Program-made: the position numbers and the translations under genes
In this document: piece by piece, positions 56,907-64,000 of the stretch
Numbering within the stretch: position 1 is the stretch's first letter
How the letters are laid out: every line of letters starts with the position of its first letter
Origin: Corallococcus sp. EGB
GTDB lineage: Bacteria > Myxococcota > Myxococcia > Myxococcales > Myxococcaceae
Length of the DNA: 64,000 nucleotides
Direction of reading: 5' to 3'
Assembly: GCF_019968905.1 (NCBI RefSeq)
Contig: NZ_CP079946.1
Span: forward strand, 6,483,356-6,547,355
Notes under the pieces: generated by a model
The model's database searches: none
Seen by the model: only the letters and a program-made list of their open reading frames with translations
Told to the model about the DNA's origin: nothing

Positions 56907-57569
56907 TCAGGGCCCCAGGCCCACCCAGACCTCGCCGTCCTCGAAGAACTCCTTCTTCCAGATGGGCACGTCCTGCTTGAGCCGCTCGATGGCGTACTCG
57001 CAGCCCAGGAAGGCCTCCTTGCGGTGCGCGGAGGCCGCGGCGATGACGACGGCCAGCTCGCCCGGTACCAGGGTGCCCACGCGGTGCACGATGGCCAGCC
57101 GCGTCCCCGGCCACGTGCGGGCCACCTCGTCGCCAATCTCCGCGAGCTTCGCCTCCGCCATGGGCGCGTAGGCCTCGTACTCCAGGCGCAGCACGCGCCG
57201 GCCCTTCGTCTGGTCTCGCACGGCGCCGGAGAACGTCACCAGCCCGCCCGCGCCCACCGAGGCCACCGCGTCCACCACCTCCGACAGCTGGAGCGGCCGG
57301 CCCACCACCGCGAAGCGCGCCGGCGCCCCGCCCGCCACCGGCGGAATCAGCGCCAGCTCCGCGTCCGGCGACACCGGCGAGTCCAGCTTCACGAACTGCT
57401 GCTGCACCGCCACGCGCAGGTGCGGCAACAGCGGCGCCAGCGGCGGGTGCTTCGCCGCGAGCAGCGAGAGCACATCCGAGACGCGCGCCCCGGGCGGCAC
57501 GTCCAGCGACTCACGGGACAGGCCCGCGAGCTCGCGGGCCGCGGCGAAGTACAGCACCGTCACGGGCAT
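56907..57569 (-). CDS. Fused MoaD-MoaE molybdopterin synthase
   Basis: The 220-residue product joins both subunits of molybdopterin synthase. Residues 1-81 are MoaD (ubiquitin-like; VLYFAAARELAGLSRESLDV, ending IPPVAGG). Residues about 85-220 are MoaE (VGAGGLVTFSGAVRDQTKGR, LAIVHRVGTLVPGELAVVIA, DVPIWKKEFFEDGEVWVG). MoaD works through a free C-terminal Gly-Gly thiocarboxylate, so cleavage after Gly81 would be needed, as known for the fused MoaX of mycobacteria. It is the last gene of a leftward group after the PKD lipoprotein, 25 bp away. Confidence 0.9.
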   Translation of the reverse strand: MPVTVLYFAAARELAGLSRESLDVPPGARVSDVLSLLAAKHPPLAPLLPHLRVAVQQQFVKLDSPVSPDAELALIPPVAGGAPARFAVVGRPLQLSEVVDAVASVGAGGLVTFSGAVRDQTKGRRVLRLEYEAYAPMAEAKLAEIGDEVARTWPGTRLAIVHRVGTLVPGELAVVIAAASAHRKEAFLGCEYAIERLKQDVPIWKKEFFEDGEVWVGLGP

Positions 57570-57594
57570 GGCCTGATGCCTCCTGGCGTGAATC

Positions 57595-59403
57595 CTAGCG
57601 CTCGCGCAGCACGATGCGGCCCTGGAGCCGGCCGCCCCCCTCCACGGGGGCGAAGTCGAGGAACCCGTATTCGAACGGCGTGAGCCGCTCCAGCAGCGCC
57701 GACACGAAGACCTGGCTCGCCAGGAGCTTCGCCCCGTTCACGCCCGGCACCGAGCGCACCCCGGCGAGGTCCGCCCGAAGCCGCCCCATGTCCACCATCA
57801 GCGACAGGTGGCCCGGGCCGAACGCCTCCGCGCCGAAGCGCGTGCGCAGCGTCGTGCCCACGTCCCCCAGCTCGCGCCCGGTGAGCACCTCACCGGCCTC
57901 CAGCGTGGCGCGCTCCGGGCTGAGGGTGAGCGACACCGGCTGCTCCAGGAGCCGCGTGCGGAAGCGCGTGGTGCTGTCCTGCGCCTCCTTCTGGAAGACG
58001 AGCCCGTTGTCCTGCAGCTGCTTCTGGATGAGCTGCTGCACCGGCTGCACCGAGTTGAGGCCCGCCTCCATCACCACCGTGCCCTTGGGCGCCGGGTGCT
58101 GATCCCGGATGAAGCTCTGGAAGAAGGCCGCCGCGTTGAAGTAGACGAGCATGGCCACGTCGCCGCGCAGCGCCTTCAGGAGCGGCTCCGCGTCCAGCCC
58201 CTGCGTGCGCCAGCGCTCCAGCGTCCGCTGCCGCCGGGGCGACCCCGGCGAGCCGAACACCAGCCGCGCCAGCTCCTCCGGAGGCACCGACAGCTGCGCC
58301 GCCGCCACCGGCCCCACCGCCGCGCGCCCCAGCAGCCCCGAGGCCGGCCCCTTCGTGCCGCCCAGCAGCGGCCGGGACGAGGACAGGAAGCCGTCCAGCT
58401 CCGCCTGGTCCGCCTGCACCGCGACCGCGCCGAAGAAGCCGCGCACCGGCATGTCCTCCTTCTCCGCCTCCGGCACCGGCGGCGAGGAGAAGAGGAACAC
58501 GCTGCCGTCGCGCACCTTGCCGCGCAGCTCGCCCAGGAGCGCGTTCTCGGAGATGCCCGGCCCGGACAGCGTCTCCACCCGGCGGCGCACATGCTCCACG
58601 TCCGGCGCCTCCTCCACCGCGAGCGCCTTCACCGTCTCCCCGGGCGCCGGCGGCTCCGGCGAGTCCGGCACCGCGAGGTACACGTAGCCCCGGTCCGCGA
58701 ACAGCAGCATGGACCGGCCGCCGTCCGCCGGGTCCACGCGCGCGCTGCCGTCCTCGCGGGGCAGCACGTGATGTCCGGCCTCGCGCAGCTCGCGCGCCAC
58801 GGCCGCGAGCGCCGCCCTCGAATCCGTCACGCCCAGCAGCGCCACCACGCCGTCGAAGTCCGGCAGGATGAAGAAGCCGAAGCCCTCCTCGGGATCCACC
58901 TCCGAGGGGCCGGCCGAGAGGCCGCGCAGGAGCAGCGGCACGAGCGGCGTGTCCTCCAGCGTGCGGCTCGCGTTGGCTTCGCCCACCAGCCGCCCGTAGA
59001 AGCCCACCAGCCCCTCCACGTTGCCGCGCAGGCGGGGCACCCACAGCACCGTCTGCGCGTCCTCGGGCACCGCGCGCAAGACCGGGCGCGGCACCACGGT
59101 GAGCACCACCCGGGCCAGCTCCTTGTCCCCGTCCAGCGCCCGCACCGTGTAGCGGCCGGCGGTGGCCCACGCGTGCTTCACGCCCGGCGCCGTCTGGGGC
59201 GGCGTGCCGTCCCCGAAGTCCCAGGTGACGGAGGGCGCCTTCGCAGCGGAGGAGCCGAAGGCCTCCGGCACTCCCGCCTCCAGCGTGCGCTCCGGCCCCA
59301 GGTCCGGCCTCACGCTCCGGCAGCCGGCGGCCGCGAGCCCGACGGCGGCCAGCAGGAGGAGACGGCGAAGCGGGGACGGGAGCGGGCGGGGTCGGGAGGC
59401 CAT
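57595..59403 (-). CDS. PKD-domain lipoprotein of unknown function
   Basis: The 602-residue product starts at the ATG at 59403 with a lipoprotein signal (RRLLLLAAVGLAAAGC). A PKD-like domain at about 50-110 contains VTWDFGDGTPPQ. The rest is a large alpha/beta region with repeated statements of AVPEDAQTVLWVPRLRGNVE and GDVAMLVYFNAAAFFQSFIR type, without a family I can name. It lies 11 bp downstream of the beta-barrel gene, in the same operon as the sorting-tail protein, so it probably acts at the outer membrane. Confidence 0.7.
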   Translation of the reverse strand: MASRPRPLPSPLRRLLLLAAVGLAAAGCRSVRPDLGPERTLEAGVPEAFGSSAAKAPSVTWDFGDGTPPQTAPGVKHAWATAGRYTVRALDGDKELARVVLTVVPRPVLRAVPEDAQTVLWVPRLRGNVEGLVGFYGRLVGEANASRTLEDTPLVPLLLRGLSAGPSEVDPEEGFGFFILPDFDGVVALLGVTDSRAALAAVARELREAGHHVLPREDGSARVDPADGGRSMLLFADRGYVYLAVPDSPEPPAPGETVKALAVEEAPDVEHVRRRVETLSGPGISENALLGELRGKVRDGSVFLFSSPPVPEAEKEDMPVRGFFGAVAVQADQAELDGFLSSSRPLLGGTKGPASGLLGRAAVGPVAAAQLSVPPEELARLVFGSPGSPRRQRTLERWRTQGLDAEPLLKALRGDVAMLVYFNAAAFFQSFIRDQHPAPKGTVVMEAGLNSVQPVQQLIQKQLQDNGLVFQKEAQDSTTRFRTRLLEQPVSLTLSPERATLEAGEVLTGRELGDVGTTLRTRFGAEAFGPGHLSLMVDMGRLRADLAGVRSVPGVNGAKLLASQVFVSALLERLTPFEYGFLDFAPVEGGGRLQGRIVLRER

Positions 59404-59414
59404 GGGCCGTTCGG

Positions 59415-60134
59415 TTAGTAGTCCAACGCCAGACCGAACATCCAGCGCCGGCTGCCCAGGTCCAGGCCCTTGCCGCCGAAGTTGTTCACATCCGCGTGCG
59501 TGTACTCGGCGAAGAGGTACGAGTGGTTCACGCCCAGGTCCGAGTCGAAGTCGCGCGCGAAGCGCGGCTCCAGCACGTCCAGGAGGAACGACACGCCCGC
59601 GGTCCCCGCCCAGCCCCACTTGCCGCCACTGCCCTTGCTGTCACCCACCACCTCCGTGGCGCTGCCCGCCGTCATCCACCACGGGGTGTAGACGAGCCCC
59701 AGCTTGGCGTACGGCACCAGCGGGATGCCCCAGCGGAAGGCCGCGTAGTCGAACTTGTAGAAGGCGTTGACCTGGATGGGCAGCACCTTCAGCGCCGCCT
59801 TGTCCGCCGCCGCCGAGCCGTTATCCAGCTTCGCGTCCGCGTACTTCTCCCCGTAGCCCAGGCTCAGTCCCAGGCCCGCCGTGCCGACGCCCTGGTAGAA
59901 GAAGCGCTGGATCTCCGCCTCGATGAGCAGGAGCGACGCGTCACCGAAGGTGTCCTTGTACGGCGTCTTGCCGCCCAGGGCCTTCTCGCTGTCGATGCGC
60001 GGCTTGTAGGCGCCGCCACGGAAGATGACCGCGCCGGTGCGCGGCGAGCGCGTCGGGGCCGTCACCTCCTGCGCCACCGCCGGTACCGCCAAGAGAAGCG
60101 CCGCGACTCCCAGGCCCACAGCCCTGCTGCTCAT
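59415..60134 (-). CDS. Outer-membrane beta-barrel protein (MXAN_2562-like)
   Basis: The 239-residue precursor has a signal peptide (VGLGVAALLLAVPAVAQ). Repeated amphipathic strands with aromatic ends follow, ending in WMFGLALDY, a typical beta-signal terminus. A segment FRGGAYKPRIDSEKALGGKT near the start is characteristic of the myxobacterial family I recall as MXAN_2562. Its start codon overlaps the stop of the sorting-tail protein gene (ATGA), so the two are translationally coupled and likely work together. Confidence 0.75.
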   Translation of the reverse strand: MSSRAVGLGVAALLLAVPAVAQEVTAPTRSPRTGAVIFRGGAYKPRIDSEKALGGKTPYKDTFGDASLLLIEAEIQRFFYQGVGTAGLGLSLGYGEKYADAKLDNGSAAADKAALKVLPIQVNAFYKFDYAAFRWGIPLVPYAKLGLVYTPWWMTAGSATEVVGDSKGSGGKWGWAGTAGVSFLLDVLEPRFARDFDSDLGVNHSYLFAEYTHADVNNFGGKGLDLGSRRWMFGLALDY

Positions 60135-61201
60135 GACACCTTCCTCCGAGACGACCACCAGATGCCCAGCGCGGCCAGCACCGCGCCACCCGCGATGCCG
60201 CCACCGGTCGCGGCACACCCGCCGCTCTCCTCGCCGCCAGCATCTTTGTACGCGTCGAACAAGCCATTGCTCTTCACGGGCGTCGCGTCCACCTGGGCGG
60301 ACCCGTCGCTCACGTTGCCCGCGGCGTCGATGATGGTCGCCTGGAGCCGGTACGTCACGCCATTCGTGAGGCCGCTGATGACGACGTTGCCCTCGCCGGC
60401 CGCCTTGGTGACGCGCGTCACCGGCCCCGTGGTGCCCTGCAGCGCCATTGCGCCCACCAGCCCCGCCCCAGCGTCGTCCATGCCCGCGTCCACGTCCGTG
60501 CCCGCATCCACGTCCGTGCCCGCGTCCGTCCCAGCATCCGCGTCCGTCCCAGCATCCTCCTCCGTGCCGGCATCCCCCTCCGTGCCCGCGTCGGTGCCCG
60601 CCGTGGCCACCATCGCGGCCTCCACCGCGATGGTGGAGCCAGTCTCCGCGCCATCCACCTGCACCGACAGCGCCGAGTCCCGGACGATGACCTTGGCGAT
60701 GGTGGGGGGGTTGGGCTCAACCGGGTCGTACTTCACCACGAAGGCCGGCGTCCCCACGCTCGAGAAAGTCGTCTGACAGTTGAATCCGCCGGTGTCGGTC
60801 CTCCGGGCCGACGCGCAGAGGTTGAAGGTCTTCTCGAGCTTGGTGTCGCAGGTCAACGGGGTGCCCGCGTCCGCGGCATTGTGCGCCGCGAGCAGGTCCG
60901 CCACGGTGAAGGACACGGTCCCGGTTTGCGTCGTGTCCGACGCGCTGAAGGTCGCCAGCGTCAAATCCCCGGGCTGCGGCTTCGTGCCGCAACTGTTGGT
61001 GGTCACGTAGATATAGAGCGACTCCTCACAGGGCTTCCCGGAGCGCGTGAAGTTGAAGCGCCGCGGCGTCGCACAGTCCGACTGGGGGATCAGGAGGACC
61101 AGGGACGTTCCACTGGTGGACGCACTCGTGAACTGCACCGCGGGCACCTGGGCCACGGCCGTGGAGGCGAAGAGCAGGAGGCCAATGAAAGGGAGGCGCA
61201 T
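60131..61201 (-). CDS. MYXO-CTERM-anchored exported protein (MXAN_2561-like)
   Basis: The 356-residue precursor has a signal peptide (LPFIGLLLFASTAVAQ). A cysteine-containing N-domain follows (CATPRRFNFTRSGKPC), then an Fn3-like strand set (VVISGLTNGVTYRLQATIID) interrupted by an Asp-Ala-Gly-Thr repeat (about 200-245). The C-terminus is GGCAATGG, a hydrophobic stretch and SSRRKVS, the sorting tail recognised by myxosortase. This agrees with the family I recall as MXAN_2561, which sits next to an MXAN_2562-type barrel, as here. Confidence 0.8.
   Translation of the reverse strand: MRLPFIGLLLFASTAVAQVPAVQFTSASTSGTSLVLLIPQSDCATPRRFNFTRSGKPCEESLYIYVTTNSCGTKPQPGDLTLATFSASDTTQTGTVSFTVADLLAAHNAADAGTPLTCDTKLEKTFNLCASARRTDTGGFNCQTTFSSVGTPAFVVKYDPVEPNPPTIAKVIVRDSALSVQVDGAETGSTIAVEAAMVATAGTDAGTEGDAGTEEDAGTDADAGTDAGTDVDAGTDVDAGMDDAGAGLVGAMALQGTTGPVTRVTKAAGEGNVVISGLTNGVTYRLQATIIDAAGNVSDGSAQVDATPVKSNGLFDAYKDAGGEESGGCAATGGGIAGGAVLAALGIWWSSRRKVS
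60477..60602. repeat. In-gene minisatellite encoding Asp-Ala-Gly-Thr units
   Basis: About ten imperfect copies of a 12- to 18-bp unit (core CCGTGCCCGCGTC or variants) encode TDAG, EDAG and DVDAG steps in the sorting-tail protein. Copy number is likely to vary between strains. Confidence 0.75.
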
Positions 61202-61305
61202 GGATGGGCCAGAGGCTAGCAAGGGCGGGGCCACCCTCAACCCCCATCCAGACGCCCTGTTCCCCAAGAAAACCCCCCGGTTCTGACGCCTTCGCGCGCC
61301 AAACA

Positions 61306-61331
61306 GGCAAGGCGTCCCCGGGGGCTTTGCC
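61306..61331 (-). terminator. Hairpin terminator after the Asd-like gene
   Basis: On the minus strand GGCAAAGC and GCCTTGCC form a stem with one mismatch around a CCCCGGGGAC loop that can itself fold, followed by TGTTTGG. It lies 6 bp after the stop codon of the Asd-like gene and would end the leftward operon. Confidence 0.5.
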
Positions 61332-61337
61332 AAATTG

Positions 61338-62369
61338 TCAGGCGGGGCGTTCCGCCAGCTTGAGGCCCGCGTCCACCAGGTGGGCGGCGGCCCGCCCGGC
61401 GTTGTCCACGGACGCGAAGAGCGTCACCCACTCCGGGGCCTGGGGGAAGGCGCGCACCCGGCCCACGTGGACGGCCGGGTCGCTCATCACCAGCATGGGC
61501 ATGGGGTAGACGCGCTCGCCGGGGGCATCCAGCACCTTCAGCGAGGGCGACGTCTTCAGCGCGGCTCGCACCTGCTCCACCGGGCCGGCCTTCTTCAACT
61601 GCACGTTCACGACGAGGCCGTGGCCGTGGAAGGTGGGCACCTGCACGGCGGTGCCGGCCAGCACGGGCGTCTCCCCCAGGGCGGCGAAGAGGCGCGCGGC
61701 CTCCAGCGTCCAGCCGCCCTCCTCCTCCGTCCACGGGCTGTTCACCATGAAGCCGCCCACCTGGGGCACCAGGTTGAAGCCCACGCGGTGCGGGAAGGCC
61801 TGCGGCTCCGGCTCGCGGCCGGACAGGAGGTCCGCGGTCTGCTTCTCCAGCTCCGCGATGCCGCGCACGCCCGCGCTGGACACGCCCATCATCGCCGTCA
61901 CCTGCGCGCGCACCACGCCGAACGCGCGGCGCAGCGGCTCCACCAGGTGTACGGCGGCGCTGGTGACGATGCCCGGCAGGCTCACCACGCGGCCCTTGAA
62001 GCTGAAGCCCGGCCCCAGGGCCTCCGTGTTGAAGCCCGGGAGGATCAGCGGCACGTTGCCGTCACCGCGGAAGGCGGAGCTCGCGTCCACCACCCACGCG
62101 CCCGCGGCCTGCGCGGCCGGGGCCAGCGTGCGGGAGGCCTCCGCCGGCGTGGCCAGCAGCACGACGTGGAGGCCCCGGAAGGCGTCCGCCGAGGCGCGCT
62201 CCACCTCCAGCGTGTCCTCGCCGTACTCCACCTCCAGGCCCTTGGAGCGCTCCGAACCGAAGGCCTGCACCTGCTCCACCGGCACGTCGCGCGCGTACAG
62301 GTTCGCCAGCACCTCGCGGCCCACCACGCCCGTGGCGCCCACCACGCCAATCCGAAGGTTCTCTCTCAT
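61338..62369 (-). CDS. Asd/ArgC-fold protein lacking the catalytic cysteine (USG-1-like)
   Basis: The 343-residue product clearly has the aspartate-semialdehyde dehydrogenase fold: NADP loop IGVVGATGVVGREVLANLY, VVDASSAFRGDGNVPLILPG and FHGHGLVVNVQ with the conserved histidine. At the nucleophile position, normally NPNC-(S/T), it reads VVSLPGIVTSAAVHL. There is no cysteine anywhere in the protein. It cannot act as a normal Asd, and resembles E. coli USG-1, a non-catalytic paralogue. It follows tsaB by 67 bp and ends the operon. An authentic asd must be elsewhere if the organism makes lysine and threonine. Confidence 0.82.
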   Translation of the reverse strand: MRENLRIGVVGATGVVGREVLANLYARDVPVEQVQAFGSERSKGLEVEYGEDTLEVERASADAFRGLHVVLLATPAEASRTLAPAAQAAGAWVVDASSAFRGDGNVPLILPGFNTEALGPGFSFKGRVVSLPGIVTSAAVHLVEPLRRAFGVVRAQVTAMMGVSSAGVRGIAELEKQTADLLSGREPEPQAFPHRVGFNLVPQVGGFMVNSPWTEEEGGWTLEAARLFAALGETPVLAGTAVQVPTFHGHGLVVNVQLKKAGPVEQVRAALKTSPSLKVLDAPGERVYPMPMLVMSDPAVHVGRVRAFPQAPEWVTLFASVDNAGRAAAHLVDAGLKLAERPA

Positions 62370-62436
62370 GCGGGGCTCCTTTACGTCAGCGCCCCCGCCC
62401 GTGCGAGCACGACGAAGCGCCCTTGGGGCGGAGGCT

Positions 62437-63180
62437 TCAGTCTTCCTTCAGCCGCGCCGTGGGCGCCGGGCCCGGCAGCGGCGGGAACTTCGGATTGCGC
62501 TCCGGCTCGGACGCGCGGACGTAGTGCGGCTCCAGGGCGAAGAGCGCCTCCTGCGAGTACGCCTCCGGCAGCCTCGCCAGCCGCCCCACCTCCACCGCGG
62601 ACGGGAAGGCCGGGCCGGACAACAGCCGGTGCGGCGCGACGCCGTGCTTCTCCAGCGCGGGGCGGTAGTCCGCGAGCGCCGGGCCCAGCGCCACGGCCCG
62701 CGGTTCGGCGGCCATGCGCTCGGCCACCTCCTCCGGCGGCATGGCCGTCTCCGGCGCCAGCGCCTCCACGACGTGGCCCACGCGGCGGTAGGCGCCCAGG
62801 TAGAGGTCGTCCTTGCGCGCCACGGCGAGGCAGAACAGCGGCACGCCCTCCGGGCCCTCCAGCGCCACCGCCGCCAGGGACGACGCGCCAGCCACCTTGA
62901 GGCCCGTGGCGTACGCCAGCGCCTTCACCGTGGCCAGGCCGATGCGCAGGCCGGTGAAGGAGCCCGGCCCCAGGCCCACGGCCAGCCCCTCCAGGTCCTG
63001 GAGCTTCAGCCCGTGGCGCTGGAGCAGCTCCCCGACGATGCCGGGGAGGACCTCGCTCTGCTTGTCCGGCGGAGGCACCACCACGTGCTCCACGGCGCGC
63101 ACGGCGTCCCCGTGGCGTTCCACCAGGGCAAGCGACAGCGTCAGCGTGGAGGTGTCCAGCGCGAGCAACACAGGCGACAT
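62437..63180 (-). CDS. tsaB: tRNA threonylcarbamoyladenosine biosynthesis protein TsaB
   Basis: The 247-residue product has the TsaB signature: LLALDTSTLTLSLALVERHG at the start and LAVGLGPGSFTGLRIGLATV with KALAYATGL. TsaB partners TsaD and TsaE to make t6A at position 37 of tRNAs reading ANN codons. The C-terminal part (VALGPALADYRPAL) is present and length is normal. It lies 22 bp after rlpA in a leftward operon. Confidence 0.92.
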   Translation of the reverse strand: MSPVLLALDTSTLTLSLALVERHGDAVRAVEHVVVPPPDKQSEVLPGIVGELLQRHGLKLQDLEGLAVGLGPGSFTGLRIGLATVKALAYATGLKVAGASSLAAVALEGPEGVPLFCLAVARKDDLYLGAYRRVGHVVEALAPETAMPPEEVAERMAAEPRAVALGPALADYRPALEKHGVAPHRLLSGPAFPSAVEVGRLARLPEAYSQEALFALEPHYVRASEPERNPKFPPLPGPAPTARLKED

Positions 63181-63202
63181 CCCTTCTTTCGTTTCAAGGC
63201 AC

Positions 63203-63688
63203 TCAGGCCACGGCGGCCCAGAACTCCACCGGCACCTGCGACACGCGGTCGCTCCCGCACCGGTACAGCCGCACGCGCGCCAGGCCCTTGTCCAGCATGC
63301 CCAGCGCCTTCGCGGCGGCCTTCGACACGTCGATGATGCGGCCGTCCACGAAGGGGCCGCGGTCGTTGACGCGCACCTCCACCTGGCGGCCGTTCTCCAT
63401 GTTCATCACCTTCACGCACGATCCGAAGCGCTCCGTGCGGTGCGCGGCGGTGAAGGCGTTCTGGTTGAACTTCTCCCCGCTGGCGGTGCGCTGGCCGTGG
63501 AGGCCGGGGCCGTAGAAGGACGCGAGCCCCTCGCCCAGGTAGTTGCGCGGCATGTTCTTCCGGCGGGTGACCGGGGTGCCCTCGTCGCCGCCGGAGGCGG
63601 GCTCCGGCGGCTGGGGCTTCGCCGCGCGCGTCGCGCAGCCAGCGCACAATCCCATCCCCAGGAGCAGGAGCGCGGTCCGTCCTCGCAT
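63203..63688 (-). CDS. rlpA: RlpA-family septal ring lipoprotein
   Basis: The 161-residue product starts at the ATG at 63688, as GAGG is 5 bp upstream; an ATG at 63691 is too close to it. The signal ends GMGLCAGC. A double-psi beta-barrel domain follows: GEGLASFYGPGLHGQRTASG, EKFNQNAFTAAHRTERFGSC and VRVNDRGPFVDGRIIDVSKA. RlpA proteins cut peptidoglycan glycan strands without stem peptides, helping cell separation. No SPOR domain is present, so the protein is short. It is between an M50 protease gene and tsaB. Confidence 0.9.
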   Translation of the reverse strand: MRGRTALLLLGMGLCAGCATRAAKPQPPEPASGGDEGTPVTRRKNMPRNYLGEGLASFYGPGLHGQRTASGEKFNQNAFTAAHRTERFGSCVKVMNMENGRQVEVRVNDRGPFVDGRIIDVSKAAAKALGMLDKGLARVRLYRCGSDRVSQVPVEFWAAVA

Positions 63689-63699
63689 CATCACCTCGG

Positions 63700-64000
63700 C
63701 TAGCGGGTCACGTCGTTGGTCACGGCCAGCAGCATGAGCAGGATGAGCAGCGCCAGGCCCACCATGTTCGCCACCTCGCGCACGCGCACGGGGATGGGGC
63801 GGCGGCGGATGCCCTCCCACGCCGCGGACAGGAGGTGGAAGCCGTCCAGCACCGGGATGGGCAGCAGGTTCATCACGCCCAGGTTGATGGAGATGATGGC
63901 CATCAGGTTGAGGAAGCTGTCCAGGCCCTGCTCGGCGCTCTTGGCGGCCAGCTGGTACATCATGATGGGGCCGCCAATCGTGCTGGGCGACACCTTGCCC
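63700..64000 (-). CDS. RseP-like M50 site-2 protease, C-terminal part (5' end outside window)
   Basis: The frame is open across the right edge. The visible 99 residues include GKVSPSTIGGPIMM, then membrane segments around LMAIISINLGVMNLLPIPVL and DGFHLLSAAWEG, the third zinc-ligand motif of RseP. The final hydrophobic stretch ends VTNDVTR. The N-terminal HExxH and the PDZ domains would lie beyond position 64000. It ends 11 bp before rlpA and probably heads this operon. The known role of RseP is regulated cleavage of anti-sigma factors. Confidence 0.82.
   Translation of the reverse strand, partial: GKVSPSTIGGPIMMYQLAAKSAEQGLDSFLNLMAIISINLGVMNLLPIPVLDGFHLLSAAWEGIRRRPIPVRVREVANMVGLALLILLMLLAVTNDVTR

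Overview
The window is GC-rich (about 70%) and its coding style and gene families point to a myxobacterium of the Myxococcaceae, probably Corallococcus or a close relative. The main reasons are two proteins ending in a MYXO-CTERM-type sorting tail (Gly-Cys, hydrophobic stretch, Arg cluster), an adjacent pair matching what I remember of the MXAN_2561/MXAN_2562 families, many lipoproteins, a multi-receptor-style chemosensory operon, a large hybrid histidine kinase, and a solitary MazF-type protein. No rRNA, tRNA or CRISPR array was seen. Genus level is inference.

Layout. 1-6.6 kb: a very large secreted Ig-repeat protein that runs off the left edge, with an upstream parvulin-type PPIase lipoprotein in the same operon and a second, divergent one. 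6.7-8.0 kb: a decayed IS630-type transposase and a small zinc-ribbon gene. 8.2-22.9 kb: mixed housekeeping and envelope genes (metallophosphoesterase with sorting tail, RsmB-like methyltransferase, M61 peptidase, RNase HII, DUF2325-like protein, lipoproteins, DUF885 peptidase, MarR plus VOC). This stretch holds a regularly spaced palindrome array at 9.87-10.22 kb and a 1.4-kb segment bounded by perfect 32-bp direct repeats. 23-34.8 kb: GMC oxidoreductase, M4 protease, and a regulator-rich accessory zone with three LysR genes, each beside an oxidoreductase or lipoprotein, plus a HEAT-repeat pseudogene, a lone MazF and a CPBP protease.

34.9-39.8 kb is a compact chemosensory operon in the order cheA, CHASE3 receptor, cheW, cheR. 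It has no cheY or cheB within the window. A stretch of about 600 bp without a convincing gene follows. 40.6-56.1 kb carries metabolism, RNA and envelope genes (cupin, secreted RNase T2, DusA, squalene/phytoene synthase, C69 dipeptidase, acetyl-CoA synthetase, Nudix, an M50 protease) and a 1,265-residue kinase with two complete kinase modules and two receivers.

56.2-64 kb contains two leftward operons. One runs sorting-tail protein, outer-membrane beta-barrel, PKD lipoprotein, fused MoaD-MoaE. The other runs M50 protease (cut by the right edge), RlpA, TsaB, and an aspartate-semialdehyde-dehydrogenase-like protein without a single cysteine, followed by a hairpin terminator candidate. All product names come from motif recognition in the translated sequence, without database searches.
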